Below are positions 1 to 6,391 of a DNA stretch of 6,391 bases, piece after piece (position 1 is the stretch's first letter; every line of letters starts with the position of its first letter). Location of the stretch: NCBI GenBank assembly GCA_964388595.1, contig CAYMAX010000072.1, positions 1 to 6,391 on the forward strand, read 5' to 3'. Source of the DNA: CAYMAX01 sp964388595. GTDB lineage: Bacteria > Bacteroidota > Bacteroidia > Bacteroidales > UBA932. The notes under the pieces are model-generated. The model did no database searches and was not told the DNA's origin. It saw nothing but the letters and a program-made list of their open reading frames with translations. A program made the translations under genes and the position numbers.

Positions 1-1
1 A

Positions 2-1177
2 TCATTTTTTAGGACAATTGGATTTTTCCTGTATAAATCAGAAGCATCAAGATGGCAAAGTATAGCGACTATGCTCCCTCAAGTCAACGCCACTGCCAAC
101 TATGCCAACTACATGGGCTACAAAATGTCTTTGGGGGCTGGGATGGAGATATCTATGCCTACATATATTCAATATGGGGTGAGTGCTGGAATAGCACTAA
201 GTGGTGCTCAGGTCATATCTGCAGAGCTTGGCACTATCTCTATGAAGATGTCTGATGTTACCCGAAAACAAACTGAACAGGAAGTGGCTGAGCAAGTCAA
301 ATTGCTCTACTTTTCTGCACTCGTGACTGAAGAGACAATAGACTTGCTTCAGAAAAATCTTGAAAGCATTAAGAGACTCTATTCTTTCTCTCTCAAATCG
401 GTAGAAGTGGGAGTATCTGAAAAAGTGGCTGCAGACCAGATATTGGTGCAGGTAGCGACTATGGAGACCAATCTGAGCAGTTCCAAACGCTCTCTTGAGA
501 TTATTTATAATTCACTCAGACTGCAGTTGAATATCAATTTCGATAAAGAGATAAAACTCACACAGACAATGGATGAATTGCTCGATATTCAGTCATCTCT
601 CGGGTTGTTAGTTGATGAATTTTCTCTTTCCAATAATTACACTTATCAACTTGTCCAACGCAGCACTGAACTCACTAAGAAGCAGATGCAACTCGCAGGA
701 TGGGCATACGGACCATCATTATCGGCTGCTTACCAATATTCCGGAAGGAAGAATTTTACCGATGGAGGGTTTAATATGACACCTCCCAACTTAGTCTCTC
801 TGACACTTACCGTTCCCATCTTCTCCAGTGGAAAGACATATAATTCATATTGTGCTGCCAAGATAGAATATGAGAAACAGCAAAATAAACTTGCTGACAC
901 AGAGATGAGTCTCATGATTCAGCATCGTCAGTTGAGATATAACCTATCATCAGCTTTTGAAAGGTACGAAACACAGAAAAAGAACGTAGAGGTCTCCCAA
1001 AGTGTATTTGAAAATATTGGTAAGAAGTACGAATACGGACTCTCTTCCAGCCTCGATGTGACCACATCAGGCACAAATCTTATAGCAGCACAGAGTAGTT
1101 ATGTCTCTGCAGCACTCGAATTTGTGAATGCCAAAATCGAGCTTGAAAAGCTCCTTAACAAGAATTATTTCGAATAA
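2..1177 (+). CDS. TolC-family outer-membrane efflux protein, 5' partial
   Basis: Outer-membrane channel of a tripartite efflux pump; trimers of this family form a beta-barrel plus an alpha-helical tunnel that exports drugs or metabolites. Two TolC-type repeats are visible. Counting from the Met at 71, the first starts near LPQVNATANY (residues 2-11) and runs as long helices to about residue 160. The second starts near GWAYGPSLSAAYQYSG, contains the typical strand LTLTVPIFSSGKTYNS, and ends with the helix pair around YGLSSSLDVTTSGTNL. The ATG at 71 is probably not the true start: the frame is open to the left edge, the product from 71 has no signal peptide, and 368 residues is short for a family usually of about 420-490. 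Roughly 50 more residues are expected upstream. Bases 2-70 match the family only weakly, so the exact 5' structure is uncertain. TAA at 1175-1177 lies 19 nt before the adaptor gene. Confidence 0.88.
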   Translation, partial: SFFRTIGFFLYKSEASRWQSIATMLPQVNATANYANYMGYKMSLGAGMEISMPTYIQYGVSAGIALSGAQVISAELGTISMKMSDVTRKQTEQEVAEQVKLLYFSALVTEETIDLLQKNLESIKRLYSFSLKSVEVGVSEKVAADQILVQVATMETNLSSSKRSLEIIYNSLRLQLNINFDKEIKLTQTMDELLDIQSSLGLLVDEFSLSNNYTYQLVQRSTELTKKQMQLAGWAYGPSLSAAYQYSGRKNFTDGGFNMTPPNLVSLTLTVPIFSSGKTYNSYCAAKIEYEKQQNKLADTEMSLMIQHRQLRYNLSSAFERYETQKKNVEVSQSVFENIGKKYEYGLSSSLDVTTSGTNLIAAQSSYVSAALEFVNAKIELEKLLNKNYFE

Positions 1178-1196
1178 TCAAAATATTAATACAGAT

Positions 1197-2207
1197 ATGA
1201 ACCTTAGAAATTTGACAATCTTTGCCCTTGCCACCCTCACATTGGCCGGCTGCATGGGGAAACAAGAGAAAAAACAAACAGAAGATAGGCAGGAGCAGGT
1301 AAAAACCGAAGTCCTTGTCAAGACAGATATTTCACGTCAGGTGGAATTATCTACCACTCTTGCAGGCTACGAGACTATGAGTATATCCCCCTCTGTCACA
1401 GGCAAGATAGAACATATTTATGTGGAAGTTGGCGATAAAGTCAACAAAGGAGATATGCTGGTGAGAATGGATCAGATGCAATATAACACATCCAAACTCA
1501 CTTTTTCCAATCTAAAACTTGAAATGGACCGTATGACAGCTCTGAAAGAGAGCGAAGCGATATCCCAGCAGACATACGACCAGACCAAGCTTTCTTTCGA
1601 CCAGACTAAGGAAAATCTTGATTTTCTCGAAAAAAACACTTTTGTCAAAGCTCAGTACAGTGGAGTTATTTCTGCCAAAAACTACGAAGATGGTGAGCTA
1701 TACAGCGGTCAGCCGATACTCGTTCTTACTCAGATAGCGACTCTCAAAGCTCTCATCAATATTCCTGAGTCATTCTTTCCTCAGGTCAAAACAGGCATGA
1801 AAGTCAATGTATTTTCAGAAATCTACCCCGATAAAGTATTCCCTGCAGTGATAGAAATCATCTACCCTACCATCGATGTAGCTTCTCACACTTTCTCCGT
1901 AAAACTCAAAATTCCAAATGCCAAAGAGATTCTCAGACCGGGGATGTATGTCCGCACCGTTCTCCCCATGAATAATGTGCAGACTATCGTAGTCCCCTAT
2001 CAGTCTGTCCAAAAGCTCGTCGGCTCCAACGAACGCTTCGTTTACCTCAACGATAACGGAGTGGCCAAAAGAGTATTCGTGAAGCTCGGTCAAAGATTTG
2101 ATGACAAAGTGGAAATAATCAGTCCGGAGATCAAGGAAGGCGATGAACTTGTGACAGTCGGTCAGGCCAAACTTGTCGATGGTGTCAAATTGAATGTTAT
2201 AAAATAA
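1197..2207 (+). CDS. RND efflux periplasmic adaptor (membrane-fusion protein), lipoprotein
   Basis: Periplasmic adaptor that bridges the inner-membrane RND pump and the TolC channel. I chose the ATG at 1197 (336 aa) over the in-frame ATG at 1128, because 1197 starts directly at a lipoprotein signal: MNLRN, a hydrophobic stretch, then lipobox LAGC with Cys19 as the lipidated residue. The upstream start would add a polar 23-residue tail and overlap the channel gene. Domains in order: first half of the lipoyl/barrel-sandwich (about 55-95, with GKIEHIYVEVGDKVNKGDML), a short alpha-hairpin (about 96-147), second lipoyl half (about 150-180, AQYSGVIS), beta-barrel (about 182-258, ending LRPGMYVRTVLP), and a membrane-proximal domain (about 262-336). 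No acidic or lysine-rich Bacteroidota surface-export signal follows Cys19, so it should face the periplasm. No Shine-Dalgarno is seen; the leader is AT-rich. The gap to the pump gene is 6 nt. Confidence 0.93.
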   Translation: MNLRNLTIFALATLTLAGCMGKQEKKQTEDRQEQVKTEVLVKTDISRQVELSTTLAGYETMSISPSVTGKIEHIYVEVGDKVNKGDMLVRMDQMQYNTSKLTFSNLKLEMDRMTALKESEAISQQTYDQTKLSFDQTKENLDFLEKNTFVKAQYSGVISAKNYEDGELYSGQPILVLTQIATLKALINIPESFFPQVKTGMKVNVFSEIYPDKVFPAVIEIIYPTIDVASHTFSVKLKIPNAKEILRPGMYVRTVLPMNNVQTIVVPYQSVQKLVGSNERFVYLNDNGVAKRVFVKLGQRFDDKVEIISPEIKEGDELVTVGQAKLVDGVKLNVIK

Positions 2208-2213
2208 CATAAG

Positions 2214-5200
2214 ATGAGTATTTACAAAACAGCTATCAATAAACCGGTATCGACTATTTTGATATTCGTTGCCGTGATGATCATAGGTATCTTCTGTCTA
2301 AATCAATTACCTATCGATCAATTCCCCGAGATGGATCCTCCCTATGTGACAGTAATGACTACCTACCCTGGTGCAAGTGCCAGCGAAGTGGAAATTAATG
2401 TTACCAAGATTATAGAGAACAGCCTTAATTCAGTGGACGGGCTTAAGAAAATGACCTCTACATCCAAAGATAATTTCTCGATGGTACTGCTTGAAATGGA
2501 ATGGGGTACCAATCTCGATGAAGTCACCAATGATGTGCGTTCCTATGTCGATATGCTTAAGGATAACCTGCCGAGCGGATGTTCCAACCCTTTCATTTTC
2601 AAGTTCAGCTCGAGTTCAATGCCTATCATTCAATACGCCATTACAGCTAAGGAGAGTTATGCAGGTCTTGACAAACTTCTCAACGATGATGTCATCCCGC
2701 AACTCAACCGTGTGGACGGTATCGGAAACTTGTCTCTGTCAGGTTCTCCCGAACGTTATGTGTATATCAACATCGACCAGGAAAAAATCGATGCCTACGG
2801 ACTCACTTTGGAGGCTGTGGGAAATGCTATTTCAGCCAACAACTTAAACCTCTCTTCAGGTACTGTAAAGATGGAAAAAGAGCAGTATCAGATGCAGGTG
2901 AGAAGTGAGTATCAGGAAAGCGACGAGATCAATAATATCGTAGTGACCACGACTCCTGCAGGCAAGAAGGTCTTTGTCAGAGATATAGCTACCATCAAAG
3001 ATACCATCAAAGACCTGACACTTGACGAGAAAACCAATGGAATGGAAAGTGTTCGTCTGATAGTTACCAAACAATCAGGAGCCAATACCGTTCAGATATG
3101 CAAGGATGTGAGAAAAGAGATGGAGGTCATAAAGAAGACTCTTCCATCAGATGTCAAGGTAGATGTGATATACGATTCCTCTGAAGAGATTCAAAACTCC
3201 ATCGATTCTCTTGAAGAATCGATCTTGTATGCTCTTATATTTGTAGTATTGGTCGTTTTATTCTTCCTTGGCAAATGGAGAGCTACTCTGATTATTGGTG
3301 TTACCATCCCTATTGCCTTGATAATGGCCTTTATCTATCTTCGCTTCGTAGGAAGTTCTCTCAACATCATCTCTCTATGTTCTCTGACCATTGCCATAGG
3401 TATGGTGGTCGATGATGCGATTGTGGTATTGGAAAACATTTCCACCCATATAGAGAGGGGATCGAGTCCCCGAGAGGCTTCTATCTATGCCACCAATGAG
3501 GTTTGGACTTCCGTTATCGCTACCACTCTTGTAGTTGCAGCTGTATTTATCCCCCTCACTACCCTTACCGGTATGGCAGGCATCCTTTTCAAAGAGTTGG
3601 GATGGATTGTGACCATTGTGGTCTCCACATCTACCATTGTGGCTATCTCCCTCACCCCTATGTTGTGCTCCAAACTTCTCAAATCAAAGAAAGTCAGAGT
3701 CAATGATAAAGGTCAGATAGAAGATATCCCCGTCCGCAACAATTGGTATCAAAAATACATTGTCGGATTTCTCAATAAGGTGGATAAATGGTACTCCAGA
3801 GCTCTTCAATATTGTCTCCGCCACAAACTTGCTACTCTTGTAGTGACATTATTACTTTTCGGAGCATCACTAGTGCCTGTGTTTATGGGTAAGATTGGCA
3901 CCGATTTCATGCAGCAGTCAGACAATGGACGTGTCAGCGTGAAAGTCGAACTGGAACGCGGTACCCGTCTGGAACAGACCCTCAAAACTGCTCGTGCACT
4001 TGAAACACGTTTCGAAGCTCTCATTCCTGAAATACGAATGATATCAACTTCAGCAGGAAGCAATGATGATGCCGGTGTATCTGCTCTATTCTCTACCACT
4101 ACCAACAATAAAATCTCTATGACTGTGGTATGTAATAAGAAATATCAGCGAGACCGTTCCATCTTCGAAATAGCCGAAATTCTTCGTAAAGAGATGGATA
4201 ATTATCCTGAGATTATCGACTACCAATGCAATGTATCCGGCGGTATGGGTGGAGGATCTTCCAGTAAAGTAGATGTCGAGATTTATGGATATGATTTCGA
4301 TCAGACCAATACTCTGGCGGCAGACCTCAAAGAGCTCATCAAGGAGAAAGTTCTCGGAGCACGTGATATTACCATCAGCCGAGATGAAGACCGTCCCGAG
4401 TTGAAACTTGTTCTTGACAAAGAGAAACTCGCTATCCATGGACTCTCTTCAGCAATTGTCTCTACCTATGTGAGAAATCGTGTCAATGGTATGTCAGCCG
4501 GATATCTCAAAGAAGATGGGGATGAATACGATATTATCGTTCGATTGGAAGAAAATGACAGAAATTCCATCAGTGCCATTCAGGATATGACCATCCCGAC
4601 AGCCACCGGAAGCAGAGTCAAATTCAAAGAGATAGGAAGCATCGAAGAGTATTGGGCACCTCCTACTATCGAAAGGAAGAGCCGCCAACGTGTAGTGACT
4701 CTCGGTGTCACTCCATATAACACATCACTCGGAGAACTTGCTACTAACATAGAATCAGCCTTGTCTGACGTCTCTGTACCATCAGGTATTACTATTAGAT
4801 TGGCAGGAGACTATGAAGATCAACAGGACACATTCGCTGATTTGGGACTGCTTCTTGCCATGATTATTATATTGGTCTATGTAGTAATGGCATCTCAATT
4901 TGAATCATTCTCCGAACCTGCCATCATTATGATGTCTGTTCCGTTTGCCTTGACTGGTGTTATTTTAGCACTTCTGATCACAGGACGGTCACTCGATATG
5001 ATTGGTGCTTTGGGCTGTGTCATGCTGGTGGGTATAGTGGTGAAAAATGGTATTGTGCTTGTGGACTACACCAACCTTATGAGAGATAGAGGTTACGAAC
5101 TCAACGACGCTATCGCCCTTTCAGGTGCCTCACGTCTTCGTCCTGTACTGATGACTGCATTTACCACTATCCTTGGTATGGTGCCTATGGCTATCAGTCA

Positions 5201-5402
5201 AGGTGAAGGTTCCGAAATGTGGCAGCCCCTCGGTATAGTAGTAATCGGCGGTCTGCTTGTCTCTACACTTGTCACTCTTATCGTAGTGCCTGTACTCTAT
5301 GGTGTGATATCACGCCATGGTGAACGCGACAAAGAATCACGCAATCGCAAACAATTCATTTTTATGCAACTCTCACCCAATAAACAGGAGGAAAACAAAT
5401 GA
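2214..5402 (+). CDS. RND efflux transporter, HAE (AcrB-like) type, inner membrane
   Basis: Inner-membrane proton/substrate antiporter, the engine of the tripartite pump. It is 1062 aa, a full-length member. It has the duplicated RND layout: TM1 at about 12-30, a large periplasmic porter/docking region to about 335, TM2-TM6 at about 338-486, a cytoplasmic linker, TM7 at about 540-558, a second periplasmic region to about 870, then TM8-TM12 to about 1030. Proton-relay residues are intact: Asp400-Asp401 in TM4 (GMVVDDAIVVLEN), Lys944 in TM10 (GIVVKNGIVLVDYTN), and Arg976 and Thr981 around TM11 (RLRPVLMT). These correspond to AcrB D407/D408, K940, R971 and T978. The double Asp in TM4 is typical of HAE pumps for hydrophobic or amphiphilic compounds and unlike the VDGA form of heavy-metal (HME) pumps, so drugs, bile salts or detergents are likelier substrates than metals. 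Substrate remains inference. Its stop overlaps the next start. Confidence 0.96.
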   Translation: MSIYKTAINKPVSTILIFVAVMIIGIFCLNQLPIDQFPEMDPPYVTVMTTYPGASASEVEINVTKIIENSLNSVDGLKKMTSTSKDNFSMVLLEMEWGTNLDEVTNDVRSYVDMLKDNLPSGCSNPFIFKFSSSSMPIIQYAITAKESYAGLDKLLNDDVIPQLNRVDGIGNLSLSGSPERYVYINIDQEKIDAYGLTLEAVGNAISANNLNLSSGTVKMEKEQYQMQVRSEYQESDEINNIVVTTTPAGKKVFVRDIATIKDTIKDLTLDEKTNGMESVRLIVTKQSGANTVQICKDVRKEMEVIKKTLPSDVKVDVIYDSSEEIQNSIDSLEESILYALIFVVLVVLFFLGKWRATLIIGVTIPIALIMAFIYLRFVGSSLNIISLCSLTIAIGMVVDDAIVVLENISTHIERGSSPREASIYATNEVWTSVIATTLVVAAVFIPLTTLTGMAGILFKELGWIVTIVVSTSTIVAISLTPMLCSKLLKSKKVRVNDKGQIEDIPVRNNWYQKYIVGFLNKVDKWYSRALQYCLRHKLATLVVTLLLFGASLVPVFMGKIGTDFMQQSDNGRVSVKVELERGTRLEQTLKTARALETRFEALIPEIRMISTSAGSNDDAGVSALFSTTTNNKISMTVVCNKKYQRDRSIFEIAEILRKEMDNYPEIIDYQCNVSGGMGGGSSSKVDVEIYGYDFDQTNTLAADLKELIKEKVLGARDITISRDEDRPELKLVLDKEKLAIHGLSSAIVSTYVRNRVNGMSAGYLKEDGDEYDIIVRLEENDRNSISAIQDMTIPTATGSRVKFKEIGSIEEYWAPPTIERKSRQRVVTLGVTPYNTSLGELATNIESALSDVSVPSGITIRLAGDYEDQQDTFADLGLLLAMIIILVYVVMASQFESFSEPAIIMMSVPFALTGVILALLITGRSLDMIGALGCVMLVGIVVKNGIVLVDYTNLMRDRGYELNDAIALSGASRLRPVLMTAFTTILGMVPMAISQGEGSEMWQPLGIVVIGGLLVSTLVTLIVVPVLYGVISRHGERDKESRNRKQFIFMQLSPNKQEENK
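5386..5391 (+). promoter_or_regulatory. Consensus Shine-Dalgarno site AGGAGG for the PII-like gene
   Basis: AGGAGG lies inside the last codons of the pump gene, 7 nt before the ATG at 5399. It supports that start and indicates translation initiation on the shared mRNA, coupled to termination of pump translation. It stands out because the adaptor and pump starts have no comparable site, as is usual in Bacteroidota. Confidence 0.75.
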
Positions 5403-5692
5403 AATCTGTAATGATCATTTTCAATCAGGCCAATACTGAACGAGTGGAATATCTGCTCGACCAACTTCATATTTCCGGTTTTTCACTTTTCGAACAGGTA
5501 CAGGGACGCGGCACTAATGGGGGAGAACCCCGCCGCGGCACCCACACCTGGCCTGAAATGAATTCAGCCGTAATCACAGTAGTAGATGATGACAAGGTCA
5601 CTGAACTACTGCAAACTGTACAGAAACTCGATAATCGTAATCCTGTCGTAGGGGTCAGAGCATTCGTTTGGAATATTGAACAGATGGTATAA
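5399..5692 (+). CDS. PII-like transporter-associated small protein (PG0541-like)
   Basis: A 97-residue protein with no signal peptide or membrane segment, so probably cytosolic. Its pattern fits the PII/CutA ferredoxin-like fold: strand SVMIIFN, helix ANTERVEYLLDQL, strand ISGFSLFEQVQGRG, a short loop (about 38-54), strand SAVITVVDD, helix KVTELLQTVQKL, strand GVRAFVWNI. The region matching the PII T-loop is short, carries RRGTHTWPEMN (45-55), and lacks the uridylylated Tyr and classical PII signature, so it is not GlnB/GlnK. The THxWPxxN motif recalls a family encoded beside RND pumps, named from memory after P. gingivalis PG0541. ATG at 5399 overlaps the pump TGA (ATGA) and follows a perfect Shine-Dalgarno, so start and coupling are well supported. 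A role in sensing a nucleotide, metal or small molecule to adjust the pump is inference; ligand and partner cannot be read from sequence. Confidence 0.85.
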   Translation: MKSVMIIFNQANTERVEYLLDQLHISGFSLFEQVQGRGTNGGEPRRGTHTWPEMNSAVITVVDDDKVTELLQTVQKLDNRNPVVGVRAFVWNIEQMV

Positions 5693-5705
5693 TTGATTAC
5701 CTTTG
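5675..5705 (+). promoter_or_regulatory. Bacteroidota-type promoter candidate for the serine dehydratase gene
   Basis: ATTG at 5675-5678 (near the -33 consensus TTTG) is followed after 19 nt by TACCTTTG at 5698-5705, an exact match to the -7 consensus TAnnTTTG. The spacing fits the reported 19-21 nt of the primary sigma factor in Bacteroides. It spans the end of the PII-like gene and the 20-nt gap. Transcription would start near 5708-5712, leaving only about 1-5 nt before the ATG at 5713. The match is to published consensus only; no transcript start is known here. Confidence 0.55.
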
Positions 5706-5712
5706 CCCTATT

Positions 5713-6391
5713 ATGGAAAGTATCAAAGAAATTTTCAAAATAGGGAAAGGCCCCTCCAGCAGTCATACTATGGGGCCAAAATATGCTGCAGAGATATTCC
5801 TTAAGAGATGCCCTCAGGCCATTTCTTATGAGGTAACCCTCTACGGAAGCCTTGCCGCTACAGGCAAAGGCCACCTGACGGATGTAGCTATCACAGAAGC
5901 CTTGTCCGTGGACCGCAATAAGCGCATAAATTTCATCTGGAAGCCGGAGATTTTTCTCCCTCAACATCCAAACGGGATGAACTTCAAAGGTCTCGATGCT
6001 CAGGGTAATGTCATCGAAGAGTGGACTACCTTCAGCATTGGTGGCGGAGACATCAGCGACTCTGGTCAAAGGGAAGAAAAAAAGAATGTTTACCCCCACA
6101 ACAAGATGAGTGAAGTACTCAACTGGTGTAAGGGCAATAATTCATCTTTCTGGGAATACGTTCAGAAATATGAAGATTCTGATATCTGGGATTATCTCAA
6201 CGAAAGGTGGAAAGTGATGAAGGAGTCCATCAAAAGAGGACTCGACAATGAAGGAGTCCTCCCCGGAGGCCTGAATGTGCGTAGAAAAGCATATTCATAC
6301 TTTCAACACGCCAAAAGTTATCAGGCTACTATGCAACGAAGAGGTATGACTTTTGCCTTTGCCCTCGCTGTATCTGAAGAAAATGCTGCAG
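5713..6391 (+). CDS. sdaA: L-serine ammonia-lyase (serine dehydratase), iron-sulfur, single-chain, 3' partial
   Basis: Cytosolic enzyme that deaminates L-serine to pyruvate and ammonia using an oxygen-sensitive [4Fe-4S] cluster. The window holds 226 codons, about half of a family usually of 400-460 aa. The start is fixed by MESIKEIFKIGKGPSSSHTM, which places the family's GPSSSHTMGP motif at residues 13-22; an in-frame TGA at 5677-5679 limits extension. Further family motifs are YGSLAATGKGHLTD (44-57), SIGGG (108-112), LPGGLNVRRKA (183-193) and SEENAA (221-226). The first part is the SDH beta domain; SEENAA opens the alpha domain, whose cluster-binding cysteines lie beyond the right edge and cannot be checked. 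No Shine-Dalgarno is visible, in line with a leader of only a few bases. It lies 20 nt after the pump cluster on the same strand, so read-through is possible, but a separate promoter is likely and the metabolic role appears independent. Confidence 0.93.
   Translation, partial: MESIKEIFKIGKGPSSSHTMGPKYAAEIFLKRCPQAISYEVTLYGSLAATGKGHLTDVAITEALSVDRNKRINFIWKPEIFLPQHPNGMNFKGLDAQGNVIEEWTTFSIGGGDISDSGQREEKKNVYPHNKMSEVLNWCKGNNSSFWEYVQKYEDSDIWDYLNERWKVMKESIKRGLDNEGVLPGGLNVRRKAYSYFQHAKSYQATMQRRGMTFAFALAVSEENAA

Noticed and set aside
15..45. A possible promoter-like AT-rich stretch (TTGG ... TATAAA) near the left edge.
   Set aside because: It has no TAnnTTTG box with proper spacing and lies in an open frame that appears to be the channel gene.
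52..255. A 67-codon + strand open frame overlapping the channel gene.
   Set aside because: The overlapping frame encodes recognisable TolC-family sequence; this one is an alternate-frame reading rich in Cys and Trp without a recognisable domain.
1128..1196. An upstream ATG that extends the adaptor by 23 residues.
   Set aside because: It overlaps the channel gene by 50 bases and puts a polar tail in front of a clean lipoprotein signal peptide, so 1197 is the better start.
1815..2210. A 131-codon - strand open frame opposite the adaptor gene.
   Set aside because: It is fully antisense to a convincing adaptor C-terminus and its composition looks like a shadow frame.
2991..3014. Tandem copies of a 12-base unit (ACCATCAAAGAT, ACCATCAAAGAC).
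   Set aside because: Only two copies, in frame, encoding TIKD twice within the pump's periplasmic region; no sign of a functional repeat array.
5519..5539. A GC-rich patch with a GGGG-AGAA-CCCC hairpin and the palindrome GCCGCGGC.
   Set aside because: The stem is only 4 bp with no U-tract, and the bases are explained by the Gly/Pro/Arg codons of the PII-like loop; not a terminator or a credible operator.
5467..6099. A 210-codon open frame on the - strand across the PII-like gene and serine dehydratase start.
   Set aside because: It lies antisense to two genes with strong family motifs, its translation is Ser/Thr/Cys-rich and resembles no family I know, and no promoter or ribosome site was seen for it.

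Overview
The window looks like chromosomal DNA from an anaerobic member of the Bacteroidota, probably order Bacteroidales. Four things point there: the protein families, including a lipoprotein adaptor and a single-chain iron-sulfur serine dehydratase with best-remembered relatives in Bacteroides, Parabacteroides and Porphyromonas; moderate GC, by eye in the low to mid 40s; gene starts that mostly lack a Shine-Dalgarno sequence; and one near-perfect Bacteroidota-type promoter (-33 ATTG, 19-nt spacer, -7 TAnnTTTG). Genus cannot be fixed from the sequence. All five genes lie on the + strand and there is no gene-free stretch longer than about 20 bases.

Bases 2-5692 form a tight four-gene cluster. 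In order they are a TolC-type outer-membrane channel (5' end outside the window), a lipoprotein periplasmic adaptor of the membrane-fusion family (19-nt gap), an AcrB-like RND proton antiporter of the HAE type (6-nt gap), and a 97-residue PII-like protein whose ATG overlaps the pump stop codon as ATGA. The first three make a complete tripartite efflux machine across inner membrane, periplasm and outer membrane. The fourth is a small predicted cytosolic protein with a PII/CutA-like ferredoxin fold and is the most interesting item: translational coupling to the pump suggests it senses something and modulates efflux. From memory the order matches the Porphyromonas gingivalis xepCAB cluster followed by PG0541, so the arrangement is probably conserved, not unique; the small protein's function is, as far as I know, undefined.

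From 5713 to the right edge is the first half of an iron-sulfur-dependent L-serine ammonia-lyase, which converts serine to pyruvate and ammonia. It starts 20 bases after the PII-like gene. Its own promoter candidate lies across the end of that gene and predicts an mRNA with almost no leader. No RNA gene, mobile element, CRISPR array, long repeat or convincing terminator was seen.
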